NCBI GenBank assembly: GCA_002449955.1
Contig: DJYD01000013.1
Location: 1-21,174, forward strand
Length of the DNA: 21,174 bases
Reading direction: 5' to 3'
Origin: Lachnospiraceae bacterium UBA6987
Lineage (GTDB): Bacteria; Bacillota; Clostridia; Lachnospirales; Lachnospiraceae
In this document: positions 1 to 6,349 of the stretch, piece after piece
Layout: each line of letters starts with the position of its first letter
How positions within the stretch are numbered: the first letter of the stretch is position 1
Translations under genes and position numbers: made by a program
The notes under the pieces: model-generated
The model's input: only the letters and a program-made list of their open reading frames with translations
Told to the model about the DNA's origin: nothing
The model's database searches: none

Positions 1-1
1 T

Positions 2-634
2 CCGGACCTGGAGCCGCCCTTCCTTGCCCTGATCGTCTCCGGCGGGCACACGAATCTCGCCAGAGTAAAGGACTACGGTGAGTTTGAGATCCTGGCGCGG
101 ACGCGTGACGATGCGGCAGGAGAGGCCTTCGATAAGGTGGCGCGGGCGATCGGCCTCGGTTATCCGGGCGGCCCAAAGCTTGAAAAGGCAGCCAGAAACG
201 GCGACCCGAAGGCATATCCCATTCCCCGCGGAAAGGTCGATGACAACGCCTACGATTTCAGCTTCAGCGGCATGAAATCCGCGGTGCTGAATCTGCTCAA
301 CCACGCGGAAATGACCGGGCAGACGGTACGGCAGGAGGACATGGCGGCGTCTTTCCAGACGGCTGTCGTGGACGTTCTCACGGACCGCGCCGTGCGCGCC
401 GTGAAGGAATTCGGCGAAACAAAGCTTGTGCTTGCGGGGGGCGTCGCGGCAAACGGCGCGCTGCGTGAAGGCCTGCAGAAGGCCTTAAGGAAGGTACATG
501 CCGAGCTGATCGTGCCGAGCCCTGTGTTTTGCACCGACAACGCCGCGATGATCGGCGCTGCGGCCTATTATCACTATATGAAAGGGGAACGTGCGGATCT
601 TTCCTTAAACGCAATCCCCGGTCTGGAACTGTAA
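2..634 (+). CDS. tsaD: tRNA N6-adenosine threonylcarbamoyltransferase TsaD, C-terminal part (5' truncated by window)
   Basis: The reading frame is open from the first complete codon at base 2, so the N-terminal third lies outside the window; 210 residues remain of a family that is usually about 340 long. TsaD (Kae1/Gcp family, ASKHA fold) transfers threonylcarbamoyl to A37 of ANN-decoding tRNAs together with TsaB and TsaE in the cytoplasm. Visible signatures are the nucleotide-binding SGGHTNL (visible residues 13-19), DDAAGEAFDKVAR, the SFSGMKSAV segment, GGVAANGALRE, and the C-terminal CTDNAAMIGAAAY that carries the conserved metal/nucleotide Asp. The next gene follows after 69 bases without an evident terminator, so co-transcription is possible. 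The identification is firm; only the true start cannot be seen. Confidence 0.96.
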   Translation, partial: PDLEPPFLALIVSGGHTNLARVKDYGEFEILARTRDDAAGEAFDKVARAIGLGYPGGPKLEKAARNGDPKAYPIPRGKVDDNAYDFSFSGMKSAVLNLLNHAEMTGQTVRQEDMAASFQTAVVDVLTDRAVRAVKEFGETKLVLAGGVAANGALREGLQKALRKVHAELIVPSPVFCTDNAAMIGAAAYYHYMKGERADLSLNAIPGLEL

Positions 635-703
635 GGCTTTAGCGCCTGCGTTCCCCCCTGCGGCGCCTTAAGGCTGCCGCTGCTCCATTAAAAGGAGACT
701 GAA

Positions 704-1654
704 ATGAGCAAGATCGTCATCATGGAATCTCTCGGCATTTCCGAAGAGGAACTGGCTGCGCGGAAAAAGCCCTTTGAGGAAAAAGGACATGTTTTTGCGG
801 ATTATCCGAAGACCACGGATATTCCCACGCTGATCAGACAGGCGGAGGACGCCGATGCCATGATCATCGCCAATATGCCCCTGCCGGGCGAAGTGATCCG
901 GGTCTGCCGCAGGCTGAAATTCATCGACGTCGCCTTCACCGGCGTGGATCATGTGGGGCTTGACGCCGCAAAGGAAAAAAGGATCGCGGTCAGCAACGCT
1001 TCCGGCTATTCGAACGAAGCCGTTTCCGAGCTGGTTCTTGGGATGGTCCTGAACATCCTCCGCAATATGTCTGCGGTGGAAGCGCGCTGCCGCGCGGGAC
1101 AGACGAAGGACGGGCTTATCGGCTCCGAGCTTAAGGGCAAGACCGTCGGCATCGTCGGCCTCGGGAAGATCGGAAGCCGCTCGGCTGAGCTTTTCCATGC
1201 GTTCGGCTGCAAGGTGCTCGCAAACAGCCGCAGCCGCAAGGAGGGCGCGCCGGATTATATCGATCAGGTGTCTTTGGATGAACTGCTGAAGGCTTCGGAC
1301 ATCGTTGTCCTTCACTGCCCGTTAAACGACTCCACCCGTGGCATGATAGGTGCGGAAAAGCTCGCACTGATGAAGCCCTCGGCGGTGCTTATCAACGTCG
1401 CAAGAGGCCCCGTTGTCGTGGCAAAGGACCTTGCGGATGCGTTAAATCACGGAACGATCGCGGCCGCCGGCATCGACGTCTTCGACAAGGAGCCGCCGCT
1501 TGATCAGGAAGAGGCGCTGCTCCACTGCAAAAACTGCCTGGTCACGCCTCACGTCGCTTTTGCGACAAAGGAATCCATGAGCCTGCGCGCGGAGATCGTT
1601 TTTGACAATCTGGACGCCTGGCTTAACGGCAGCCAGAAAAATGTGATCCTGTGA
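704..1654 (+). CDS. D-isomer-specific 2-hydroxyacid dehydrogenase family protein
   Basis: 316 residues, the normal length for this NAD(P)-dependent family, which reduces 2-keto acids to D-2-hydroxy acids or the reverse (phosphoglycerate dehydrogenase, hydroxypyruvate reductase and D-lactate dehydrogenase relatives). The Rossmann glycine motif is G152-L-G154-K-I-G157. The catalytic triad is complete: Arg234 in NVARG, Glu263 in DKEP and His283 in TPHVAF. At the end of the second beta strand, where NAD-specific members carry an acidic residue, the sequence reads NSRSRK, which suggests NADP(H) preference (inference). There is no ACT or other C-terminal regulatory domain, so this is not a long-form SerA. 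AAAAGGAG lies just before the ATG. The substrate cannot be assigned from sequence alone. Confidence 0.9.
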   Translation: MSKIVIMESLGISEEELAARKKPFEEKGHVFADYPKTTDIPTLIRQAEDADAMIIANMPLPGEVIRVCRRLKFIDVAFTGVDHVGLDAAKEKRIAVSNASGYSNEAVSELVLGMVLNILRNMSAVEARCRAGQTKDGLIGSELKGKTVGIVGLGKIGSRSAELFHAFGCKVLANSRSRKEGAPDYIDQVSLDELLKASDIVVLHCPLNDSTRGMIGAEKLALMKPSAVLINVARGPVVVAKDLADALNHGTIAAAGIDVFDKEPPLDQEEALLHCKNCLVTPHVAFATKESMSLRAEIVFDNLDAWLNGSQKNVIL

Positions 1655-1698
1655 CGCCGACGGTCGAAGACGGAGGCAAAACACTGAATTGAAGGCAT

Positions 1699-1730
1699 AA
1701 AAAAAGAGGCGACGGTGCGCCTCTTTTTTT
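1699..1730. terminator. Bidirectional intrinsic terminator
   Basis: A 13-bp perfect stem, AAAAAAAGAGGCG (1699-1711) with CGCCTCTTTTTTT (1718-1730), closes a 6-base loop. It has a T run on the + strand and, because of its symmetry, on the - strand as well. It sits between the convergent dehydrogenase and Hsp20 genes and should terminate both. Confidence 0.93.
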
Positions 1731-1741
1731 GCAGACCGGGC

Positions 1742-2173
1742 TTAGCCCTCGATCGTGATGTATCTGTCCTCCTCGACCTTTTTCTCGGGGACCTTCGGCA
1801 GGCACAGGATCAGCGTGCCGTTGTCGAATTTTGCCTTGATGTCTTCTTCAGTCAGGTTCTCGCCGACGTAGAAGCTTCTGGACACGGTGCCCATGTAACG
1901 TTCGCGGCGGATGAACTTTTCGTTCTTGTCGTTGTCAAGGCTGGACTGACGCGTTGCGGATACGGTCAGGTAGCCGTCCTTCAACTGGGCCTTCACATCT
2001 TCCTTTTTGAAGCCCGGAAGATCCAGATGGACTTCGTAGCCGTTATCATTTTCCTTCACGTCGGCCTTCATCAGACCGCCGAGGTTGTCGGTCTCTCTTC
2101 CCCATGTGCGGAGCGGGAAGCTCTTTTCAAAATCATCAAAGAAATCATTTCCGAAAATACTGGGCAGTAACAT
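1742..2173 (-). CDS. Small heat-shock protein, Hsp20/alpha-crystallin family
   Basis: An ATP-independent holdase chaperone that binds unfolding proteins in the cytoplasm. The 143-residue product has a short N-terminal arm (LLPSIFGNDFFDDF), an alpha-crystallin domain at about residues 36-126 including the conserved GTLILCLPK strand, and a C-terminal I139-T-I141 motif of the IxI type used for oligomer assembly. I chose the ATG at 2173 because an AGGAGGA ribosome binding site lies 7 bases upstream on the - strand. An in-frame ATG at 2239 would add 22 residues that do not resemble the family and would place the binding site inside the gene. The promoter region carries a CIRCE operator, so HrcA repression with heat induction is expected. 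Confidence 0.95.
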   Translation of the reverse strand: MLLPSIFGNDFFDDFEKSFPLRTWGRETDNLGGLMKADVKENDNGYEVHLDLPGFKKEDVKAQLKDGYLTVSATRQSSLDNDKNEKFIRRERYMGTVSRSFYVGENLTEEDIKAKFDNGTLILCLPKVPEKKVEEDRYITIEG

Positions 2174-2284
2174 TGCTTTATCCTCCTGTAAGTTGATTCC
2201 GGCCTCGGCCGGAATTTGGCATTTGAGCTTTATGATCATGATCTCGGGTGGTCCCTTTTGACCTTTCTCCCTTGATCTGCCCGT

Positions 2285-2313
2285 AGTATAACACAGATTG
2301 TTAGCACTCGCAA
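2285..2313 (-). promoter_or_regulatory. Sigma-A type promoter of the hsp20 gene
   Basis: Read on the - strand: TTGCGA (2313-2308), 17-bp spacer, TATACT (2290-2285). Transcription should start near 2278, giving a leader of about 105 nt. The -35 box lies inside the CIRCE palindrome, so HrcA binding would block RNA polymerase. Confidence 0.82.
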
Positions 2314-2327
2314 GAGGTGAGTGCTAA
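2301..2327. promoter_or_regulatory. CIRCE operator (HrcA binding site)
   Basis: A perfect match to the CIRCE consensus: TTAGCACTC (2301-2309), 9-base spacer, GAGTGCTAA (2319-2327). CIRCE is the operator of the heat-shock repressor HrcA, best known upstream of groESL and hrcA-grpE-dnaK. Here it overlaps the -35 region of the hsp20 promoter. It ends 16 bases before the -35 box of the divergent promoter at 2344, so an effect on that gene is conceivable but less direct. Confidence 0.97.
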
Positions 2328-2343
2328 AAACTTTGTAAAATGT

Positions 2344-2372
2344 TTGCTATTTTTTGTTAATAATGCTATACT
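2344..2372 (+). promoter_or_regulatory. Sigma-A type promoter for the YcxB-like/Nudix pair
   Basis: TTGCTA (2344-2349), 17-bp spacer, TATACT (2367-2372). It is divergent from the hsp20 promoter. The predicted transcript has an untranslated leader of about 145 nt that contains the palindromic repeat element. Confidence 0.7.
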
Positions 2373-2388
2373 GTGGCACTGCAGAGGA

Positions 2389-2506
2389 AAAGATCCTTCG
2401 CACGGATGCTCAGAATGACAGCGTGAAGGCGCGCACTCAGGATGACAGAAAGAAGGGCAGAACACCGGCTGCGCCGTTCTGAGGAGCGAAGTGACAAAGA
2501 ATCTTA
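2389..2506. repeat. Imperfect palindromic intergenic element in the 5' leader of the YcxB-like gene
   Basis: The ends are imperfect inverted repeats: the left arm begins AAGATCCTTCGC and continues GCTCAGAATGACAG; the right arm, read on the opposite strand, begins AAGATTCTTTGTCACTTCGC and continues CTCCTCAGAA. The internal GGATGACAG echoes the left arm. The right arm shares GAGGAGCGAAGYGAC and a following ATCTTAA with the element at 6001-6071. It contains no significant ORF, so it looks like a non-coding MITE- or REP-like repeat. Similar GCTCAGAATGACA-type repeats are common in Clostridia, to my recollection. Confidence 0.6.
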
Positions 2507-2522
2507 AATCGGAGGCACAGAC

Positions 2523-3053
2523 ATGACGATAGAGATCAATGAAAACGGCAGCGAAGCTTTTTATAAGGAAACCGTCAACGCGGCAGCGCAGTACGCTTAC
2601 ATTCTGAAGAATCATGGCTATTCGCTGAAGGACTATTTCAAACAGTACAAAAATCTTTTGATTATAAGCGGGATTTTTGTCGTGATCCTTGCCGTGATGG
2701 GGACTCTGTGGGGCATGGACAGCTTCATGATTGTTGCACTGGCGCTGCTTCTGATCGCATCGCTGCTTGCGGGGGCGTATCTTCTGCGGCTGACGAAAAT
2801 GGTCAAAGGAATGATGGCTGGAAAGCACCGTTCAGTGCTGACGCTGGATGAAAGCGGCGTTGAACTGAATGTCGCAGAGACCCAGACGGTCAAAATCGCG
2901 AAACAGAACCTCGCCGTGGTCAGGATATTTAAGGAATGCCTCTGCTTTATTCCGGCAAAGGGGGCAGGCGTCGTGATCAGCGTCGATAAAAAATACGCAG
3001 AGCAGATACTTTCCTGGATCCGTGAAAACTGGCCGGATGCGGAAGTGATATAA
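2523..3053 (+). CDS. YcxB-like family membrane protein
   Basis: 176 residues. A soluble N-terminal segment (1-42) is followed by two closely spaced hydrophobic helices (about 44-63 and 67-88) and then a basic loop (KMVKGMMAGKHR). A C-terminal cytosolic domain of about 75 residues starts with the strand RSVLTLDESGVELN and continues with the pattern FIPAKGAGVVISVDKKY and a final amphipathic helix. Two helices followed by a PH-like beta domain is the layout of the YcxB-like family, whose function is not established. GGAGG lies just upstream of the ATG. The gene is followed after 30 bases by the Nudix gene and is probably co-transcribed with it. The family call rests on layout and on the FIPxxxxxVVI segment, not on a search. 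Confidence 0.7.
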   Translation: MTIEINENGSEAFYKETVNAAAQYAYILKNHGYSLKDYFKQYKNLLIISGIFVVILAVMGTLWGMDSFMIVALALLLIASLLAGAYLLRLTKMVKGMMAGKHRSVLTLDESGVELNVAETQTVKIAKQNLAVVRIFKECLCFIPAKGAGVVISVDKKYAEQILSWIRENWPDAEVI

Positions 3054-3083
3054 GAGGAGACAAGGGGAGGGGAAGGAAGCATT

Positions 3084-3665
3084 ATGTTTAATATCCGTGA
3101 GATCGATTATAATGAAGAAGAATATGAGCGCCTGCACGAAAAGTTAGTGAGCAGGGAGGACATTTTTAACGGAAGAATCCTGCATGTGCTGAAGGATGAC
3201 ATCGAGCTGCCGAACGGACACCGCTCCGTGCGCGAAGTGATCGCCCATGTGGCGGCCGTCTGCGTGGTGCCGGTGGACGCGGAAGGCAATGTCGTCCTGG
3301 AACGTCAGTACCGCTATCCCATCGACGCCGTGATCACCGAGATCCCGGCCGGCAAGCTGGACGGTGACGGCGAAGATCCGCTCGAAGGCGCAAAGCGCGA
3401 GCTGCGGGAGGAAACCGGCCTGACGGCGGATAGCTGGACCGATCTCGGCCTTTTCGTTCCGGCCGCGGCTTACTGTGCGGAGACCATCCGCATGTATCTG
3501 GCGCAGGACCTGCACCAGGGCGCGCAGCAGCTGGATGACGACGAGTTTCTAGATGTCTTCCGCCTGCCGCTTAAGGACGCCGTGCAGATGGTCATGGACG
3601 GCCGCGTGCCCGACGCCAAGACCCAGGCAGCGCTCCTGAAGGCGGCAAGGATACTCGGTGTGTGA
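3084..3665 (+). CDS. Nudix hydrolase, ADP-ribose pyrophosphatase type
   Basis: 193 residues. The protein probably hydrolyses ADP-ribose (or a related nucleoside diphosphate sugar) to AMP and ribose 5-phosphate in the cytoplasm with Mg2+. The N-terminal beta region (FNGRILHVLKDDIELPNGHRSVREVIAH) and QYRYPIDAVITEIPAGKLD are typical of the ADPRase branch (NudF). The Nudix box is at about 90-113: G90 KLDGDG E97 and R105-E-L-R-E-E-T-G-L, with the metal-binding REXXEE intact. It has six rather than five residues between the first Gly and Glu, a spacing I also associate with clostridial members (GKLD-type boxes). The downstream DDDEFLDVFRLPLKDAVQMVMDGRVPDAKTQ helix also fits NudF. A GGGGAGGGGAAGGA stretch precedes the ATG. 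It is likely an operon partner of the preceding membrane protein. Confidence 0.9.
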   Translation: MFNIREIDYNEEEYERLHEKLVSREDIFNGRILHVLKDDIELPNGHRSVREVIAHVAAVCVVPVDAEGNVVLERQYRYPIDAVITEIPAGKLDGDGEDPLEGAKRELREETGLTADSWTDLGLFVPAAAYCAETIRMYLAQDLHQGAQQLDDDEFLDVFRLPLKDAVQMVMDGRVPDAKTQAALLKAARILGV

Positions 3666-3666
3666 A

Positions 3667-3742
3667 TTGTTTTTTCTTCTATAAAAATAATTATAAAAAA
3701 CTTCATATTTTTGTTGACAACATCGGCGGCTTTTGCTATAGT
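3667..3742 (+). promoter_or_regulatory. Strong promoter with AT-rich upstream element for the rpmG-secE-nusG-rplK-rplA operon
   Basis: A consensus TTGACA (3714-3719), 17-bp spacer and TATAGT (3737-3742). The 47 bases upstream of the -35 box are almost purely A/T with phased A and T tracts (3667-3713), resembling an UP element that binds the RNA polymerase alpha C-terminal domain. Part of this stretch (3669-3701) can also fold into a weak AT-only hairpin after the Nudix gene. The leader to rpmG is about 113 nt and contains a small GTACC/GGTAC hairpin at 3779-3794. Confidence 0.88.
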
Positions 3743-3862
3743 ACATAGGCCGTCGATTTTTTCGGGTCTTTTTTTTGTGTACCCTGAGCGGTACGTCAGA
3801 CAAGGCAATGAAGAGTCGCCTGCCTCTAAACGAGAGAAAGACAATAAGGGAGGATGCATACA

Positions 3863-4012
3863 ATGCGTACCAGAATTACCTTAGCCTGCACCGAATGCAA
3901 GCAGAGAAACTACAATACGACGAAGGAAAAGAAAAACCATCCCGATCGTATGGAGACCAAGAAGTACTGCCCCTTCTGCAGGAAGCACACCATCCACAGA
4001 GAGAGCAAATAA
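3863..4012 (+). CDS. rpmG: 50S ribosomal protein L33, zinc-binding (C+) form
   Basis: A 49-residue protein beginning MRTRITLACTECKQRNY and ending in CPFCRKHTIHRESK. L33 is a small large-subunit ribosomal protein near the E site. Two CxxC pairs (C9-x-x-C12 and C36-x-x-C39) make this the zinc-binding form; many bacteria also have a Cys-less paralogue used under zinc limitation. A GGGAGGA ribosome binding site is placed 8 bases before the ATG. It is first in the operon, 15 bases ahead of secE, which is the usual Firmicutes order. A longer out-of-frame ORF that overlaps it is spurious. Confidence 0.96.
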   Translation: MRTRITLACTECKQRNYNTTKEKKNHPDRMETKKYCPFCRKHTIHRESK

Positions 4013-4027
4013 GCGAAAGGATCCGCC

Positions 4028-4249
4028 ATGGCAGAAGAGCTGAAAAAAGAAGCTCCTGAGAAAAAGCCCGAAAAGAAAAAAGGCAGCTTTTTCAAAGGCG
4101 TGAAATCTGAGTTCAAGAAGATTGTCTGGCCTTCGAAAGCGACTGTCGCCAAAGAGACCGGCGCTGTCATTTTCTTCGGCGTCGTCCTTGGCGTACTCAT
4201 CGCGATTATCGACGCCGTCATCAAAGCCGGCCTCGGCCTCATTATTTAA
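4028..4249 (+). CDS. secE: Preprotein translocase subunit SecE
   Basis: 73 residues, typical for a Gram-positive single-span SecE. The first 20 residues are a highly charged Lys/Glu/Pro tail, followed by an amphipathic helix with the family signature SEFKKIVWPSK (27-37) and then one transmembrane helix (about 44-68). SecE clamps SecY in the SecYEG protein-export channel of the plasma membrane. It is placed between rpmG and nusG, the near-universal position in Bacillota. Confidence 0.95.
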   Translation: MAEELKKEAPEKKPEKKKGSFFKGVKSEFKKIVWPSKATVAKETGAVIFFGVVLGVLIAIIDAVIKAGLGLII

Positions 4250-4261
4250 GAGGAACGCAGC

Positions 4262-4777
4262 ATGGCAGAAGCAAAGTGGTACGTCGTCCATACGTATTCC
4301 GGCTATGAGAATAAAGTCAAGGCCGATCTGGACAAGACCATTGAGAACCGAAAGCTTCAGGACGTGATTCTGGAAGTGGCCGTGCCGATGCAGGATGTGG
4401 TCGAGCTGAAGAACGGTGTCAAGAAGGTCACGCAGAAAAAAATGTTCCCGGGCTATGTGATCATCCACATGGTCATGAACGATGACACCTGGTATGTCGT
4501 CCGCAATACGCGCGGCGTGACAGGTTTTGTCGGACCGGGAAGCAAGCCTGTGCCGCTCGATGATGCAGAGATCGACCGGATGGGAATCACGGGCACCGAA
4601 ATCACTATGGATTTCAAGGTGGGCGATTCCGTCACGGTAGTGTCCGGCGTCTGGGAAGGCACGGCAGGTGTTATCAAATCGATCAACGAAGGTAAACAGA
4701 GCGTTACCATTCATGTTGATATGTTTGGCCGCGAAACGCCGGTTGAGCTGGCATTTAACGAGGTCAGACGGATGTAA
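4262..4777 (+). CDS. nusG: Transcription termination/antitermination factor NusG
   Basis: 171 residues. The N-terminal NGN domain (about 5-110) begins KWYVVHTYSGYENKV and includes KKMFPGYVIIHM, which contacts RNA polymerase. The C-terminal KOW domain (about 117-171) contains VGDSVTVVSGVWEGTAGVI. NusG modulates elongation, pausing and Rho-dependent termination and can couple polymerase to ribosomes. A GAGGAA ribosome binding site follows the secE stop directly. Standard length with no insertion. Confidence 0.97.
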   Translation: MAEAKWYVVHTYSGYENKVKADLDKTIENRKLQDVILEVAVPMQDVVELKNGVKKVTQKKMFPGYVIIHMVMNDDTWYVVRNTRGVTGFVGPGSKPVPLDDAEIDRMGITGTEITMDFKVGDSVTVVSGVWEGTAGVIKSINEGKQSVTIHVDMFGRETPVELAFNEVRRM

Positions 4778-4782
4778 GTTAA

Positions 4783-4814
4783 GGTGGAAGGGGGACTCTC
4801 CCCGCGACACCACC
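4783..4814 (+). promoter_or_regulatory. Candidate ribosomal protein L1 binding site (23S rRNA mimic) in the rplK leader
   Basis: The nusG-rplK gap folds as GGTGG (4783-4787) with CCACC (4810-4814) and an inner GGGGA/TCCCC hairpin (4791-4795/4799-4803), leaving an asymmetric internal loop of AAG against GCGACA. The 5' side GGTGGAAGG and 3' side GACACCACC resemble the L1-stalk base of 23S rRNA (GGTGGGAGG and AATACCACC, from memory). In other bacteria L1 represses the L11-L1 operon by binding such a mimic near rplK. The fold and position are seen; L1 binding is inferred. Confidence 0.68.
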
Positions 4815-4851
4815 CCCCGGATCATTTCCGGTAATTAAAGGAGGAGCCATC

Positions 4852-5277
4852 ATGGCAAAGAAAATCACGGGTTATGTAAAACTCCAGATTCCTGCCGGCA
4901 AAGCTACGCCGGCACCGCCTGTCGGTCCTGCCCTTGGTCAGCATGGTCTGAACATCGTGCAGTTCACGAAGGAATTTAACGCGCGTACCGCTCAGATGGG
5001 CGATGTCGTCATCCCTGTCGTCATCACGGTTTACGCAGACCGCACCTATTCGTTCATCACGAAGACCCCGCCCGCAGCCGTTCTGCTGAAGAAGGCCTGC
5101 AAGATCCAGTCCGGTTCCGGTGTTCCCAACAAGACCAAGGTCGCGACCATCAAGCGCGAAGAGGTCCGCAAGATCGCCGAACAGAAGATGCCCGACTTAA
5201 ATGCCGCCAGCATTGAAGCCGCGACCAGTATGATCGCCGGCACTGCCCGCAGCATGGGTATCGTGGTCGAAGACTAA
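4852..5277 (+). CDS. rplK: 50S ribosomal protein L11
   Basis: 141 residues, exactly the usual length. The N-terminal domain begins MAKKITGYVKLQIPAGKATPAPPVGPALGQHGLNI; its proline-rich segment is where thiopeptides bind together with 23S rRNA. The C-terminal domain (about 73-141) includes KIQSGSGVPNKTKVATI, which binds the GTPase-associated centre RNA. The ATG is preceded by AAAGGAGGAG. The rplA ribosome binding site overlaps the stop codon. Confidence 0.97.
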   Translation: MAKKITGYVKLQIPAGKATPAPPVGPALGQHGLNIVQFTKEFNARTAQMGDVVIPVVITVYADRTYSFITKTPPAAVLLKKACKIQSGSGVPNKTKVATIKREEVRKIAEQKMPDLNAASIEAATSMIAGTARSMGIVVED

Positions 5278-5288
5278 GGAGGCCTGTG

Positions 5289-5987
5289 ATGAAGAAGAGC
5301 AAAAAGTATCTGGAAGCATTAAGCAAATATGACCGCACTCAGGTCTATGATCCTCAGGAAGCCCTTGGCCTCGTGAAGAACATGGCCTCTGCCAAGTTCA
5401 ATGAGACTGTGGAAGCCCACATCCGCACGGGCTGCGACGGCCGTCACGCCGATCAGCAGATCCGCGGCGCCGTAGTGCTGCCGAACGGAACGGGCAAGAC
5501 CGTCCGCGTCCTCGTTTTCGCCAAAGGCGTGAAGGCTGATGAAGCCCAGGCTGCCGGTGCCGATTACGTCGGAGCGGAAGAACTGATCCCGAAGATCCAG
5601 AACGAAGGCTGGCTGGATTTCGACGTTGTCGTTGCCACCCCCGATATGATGGGTGTCGTCGGCCGTCTCGGCCGTGTCCTGGGCCCGAAGGGCCTGATGC
5701 CCAACCCGAAGGCCGGTACCGTCACGATGGACGTGACCCGCGCCCTGAAGGAAATCAAAGCTGGTAAAATCGAGTATCGTCTTGACAAGTCCAACATCAT
5801 TCACGTTCCGGTCGGTAAGGTTTCCTTTACCGAAGAGCAGCTGACGGAGAACTTCAACGCCGTTATGGGCGCCATCATCAAGGCTCGTCCCGCTGCCGTG
5901 AAGGGCGCTTTCTTAAAGAGCGTTGTCGTGAGCTCCACCATGGGCCCCGGCGTCAAGATCAACACGGTCAAACTGCTTAATATGTAA
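5289..5987 (+). CDS. rplA: 50S ribosomal protein L1
   Basis: 232 residues starting MKKSKKYLEALSKYD. L1 binds the mobile L1 stalk of 23S rRNA at the E site and is commonly the translational repressor of rplK-rplA. The L1 signature around GRLGRVLGPKGLMPNPKAGTVT is present, as are the conserved RTGCDGRHADQQIRGAVVLPNGTGK start region and the C-terminal KGAFLKSVVVSSTMGPGVKI. I take the ATG at 5289 rather than the in-frame GTG at 5286: AGGAGG (5277-5282) sits 6 bases from the ATG but only 3 from the GTG. Confidence 0.96.
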   Translation: MKKSKKYLEALSKYDRTQVYDPQEALGLVKNMASAKFNETVEAHIRTGCDGRHADQQIRGAVVLPNGTGKTVRVLVFAKGVKADEAQAAGADYVGAEELIPKIQNEGWLDFDVVVATPDMMGVVGRLGRVLGPKGLMPNPKAGTVTMDVTRALKEIKAGKIEYRLDKSNIIHVPVGKVSFTEEQLTENFNAVMGAIIKARPAAVKGAFLKSVVVSSTMGPGVKINTVKLLNM

Positions 5988-6000
5988 ACGCTCAGTCCGG

Positions 6001-6071
6001 TGTCATCACGAGGAGCGAAGCGACGTGGTGATCTTAAGGATTGCCACAGCCCTGCGGGCTTCGCAATGACA
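6001..6071. repeat. Palindromic intergenic element between rplA and the rplJ promoter
   Basis: A 71-bp element whose two halves are imperfect inverted copies over nearly the whole length. It begins TGTCATCACGAGG and, read on the opposite strand, begins TGTCATTGCGAAG. GTGGTGATCTT on the left matches GTGGCAATCCTT read from the right. GAGGAGCGAAGCGAC and the following ATCTTAA are shared with the element at 2389-2506. It is non-coding and would fold into one long hairpin if transcribed. It has no clear T run, so it is not a typical terminator, although it follows the last gene of the rplA operon. Confidence 0.65.
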
Positions 6072-6091
6072 TGGCGTTGAGCAAAAATCAC

Positions 6092-6120
6092 TTGACTTCC
6101 GCAGCTTGCTGTGGTAGTAA
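6092..6120 (+). promoter_or_regulatory. Probable promoter of rplJ-rplL
   Basis: TTGACT (6092-6097), 17-bp spacer, TAGTAA (6115-6120) preceded by an extended -10 TG (6112-6113). The -10 match is weak, but the box lies directly upstream of the L10 leader, where the start of this operon is expected. Confidence 0.55.
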
Positions 6121-6125
6121 ATATG

Positions 6126-6265
6126 CGTAACCGCTGCCGAAGACAGCAGGTACACCCGGGGCGCTTCCGTCCGAAGGGTGTGTAAGCGAAAGCGCCTGCC
6201 GAGGAAGAGGAAGATGTGAATCATTCCGATCCCCTGTGCTTTGGCCCGGGGGATCTTCGTTTTCT
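6126..6265 (+). ncRNA. Ribosomal protein L10 leader with downstream attenuator-like hairpin
   Basis: The leader contains the characteristic GTAACCGCTGCCGAAGACAGCAGG block and the distal GCGCCTGCCGAGG. GCAGG (6146-6150) pairs with CCTGC (6195-6199), and ACACCC with GGGTGT inside this, leaving the bulged region expected of the L10(L12)4 binding site in Firmicutes (Rfam L10_leader type). Downstream, GATCCCC (6228-6234) pairs with GGGGATC (6249-6255) and is followed by TTCGTTTTCT, which can act as an attenuator. Excess L10-L7/L12 complex is expected to lower rplJL expression. The class assignment is from recognised sequence, the attenuation from inference. Confidence 0.82.
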
Positions 6266-6349
6266 GAAGAAAGCAGCGGGGTGCCAACTTGGCAGGGACC
6301 GGTTCCGAAAAGAGCCGGAGGCCTGCCGCAAAAAAAGGAGGAAACCCAC

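Noticed and set aside
635..703. Terminator between tsaD and the dehydrogenase gene
   Set aside because: Partial complementarity between GCGCC and GGCGC segments, but with mismatches and no T run.
2174..2239. N-terminal extension of Hsp20
   Set aside because: It would place the AGGAGGA site inside the gene, and the added residues do not fit the family.
3775..4059. 94-residue + strand frame overlapping rpmG
   Set aside because: It is out of frame with L33, whose two CxxC pairs and ribosome binding site are unambiguous.
3881..4825. 314-residue open frame on the - strand across rpmG, secE and nusG
   Set aside because: It spans three certain genes and their gaps, and it has low-complexity Phe/Leu/Asp composition and no motif.
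5286..5288. GTG as start of rplA
   Set aside because: Only 3 bases separate it from AGGAGG; the ATG at 5289 has normal spacing and gives the usual L1 N-terminus.
6236..6349. N-terminal extension of L10
   Set aside because: The extra 38 codons lie in the L10 leader and attenuator and resemble no L10; a strong ribosome binding site sits just before 6350.
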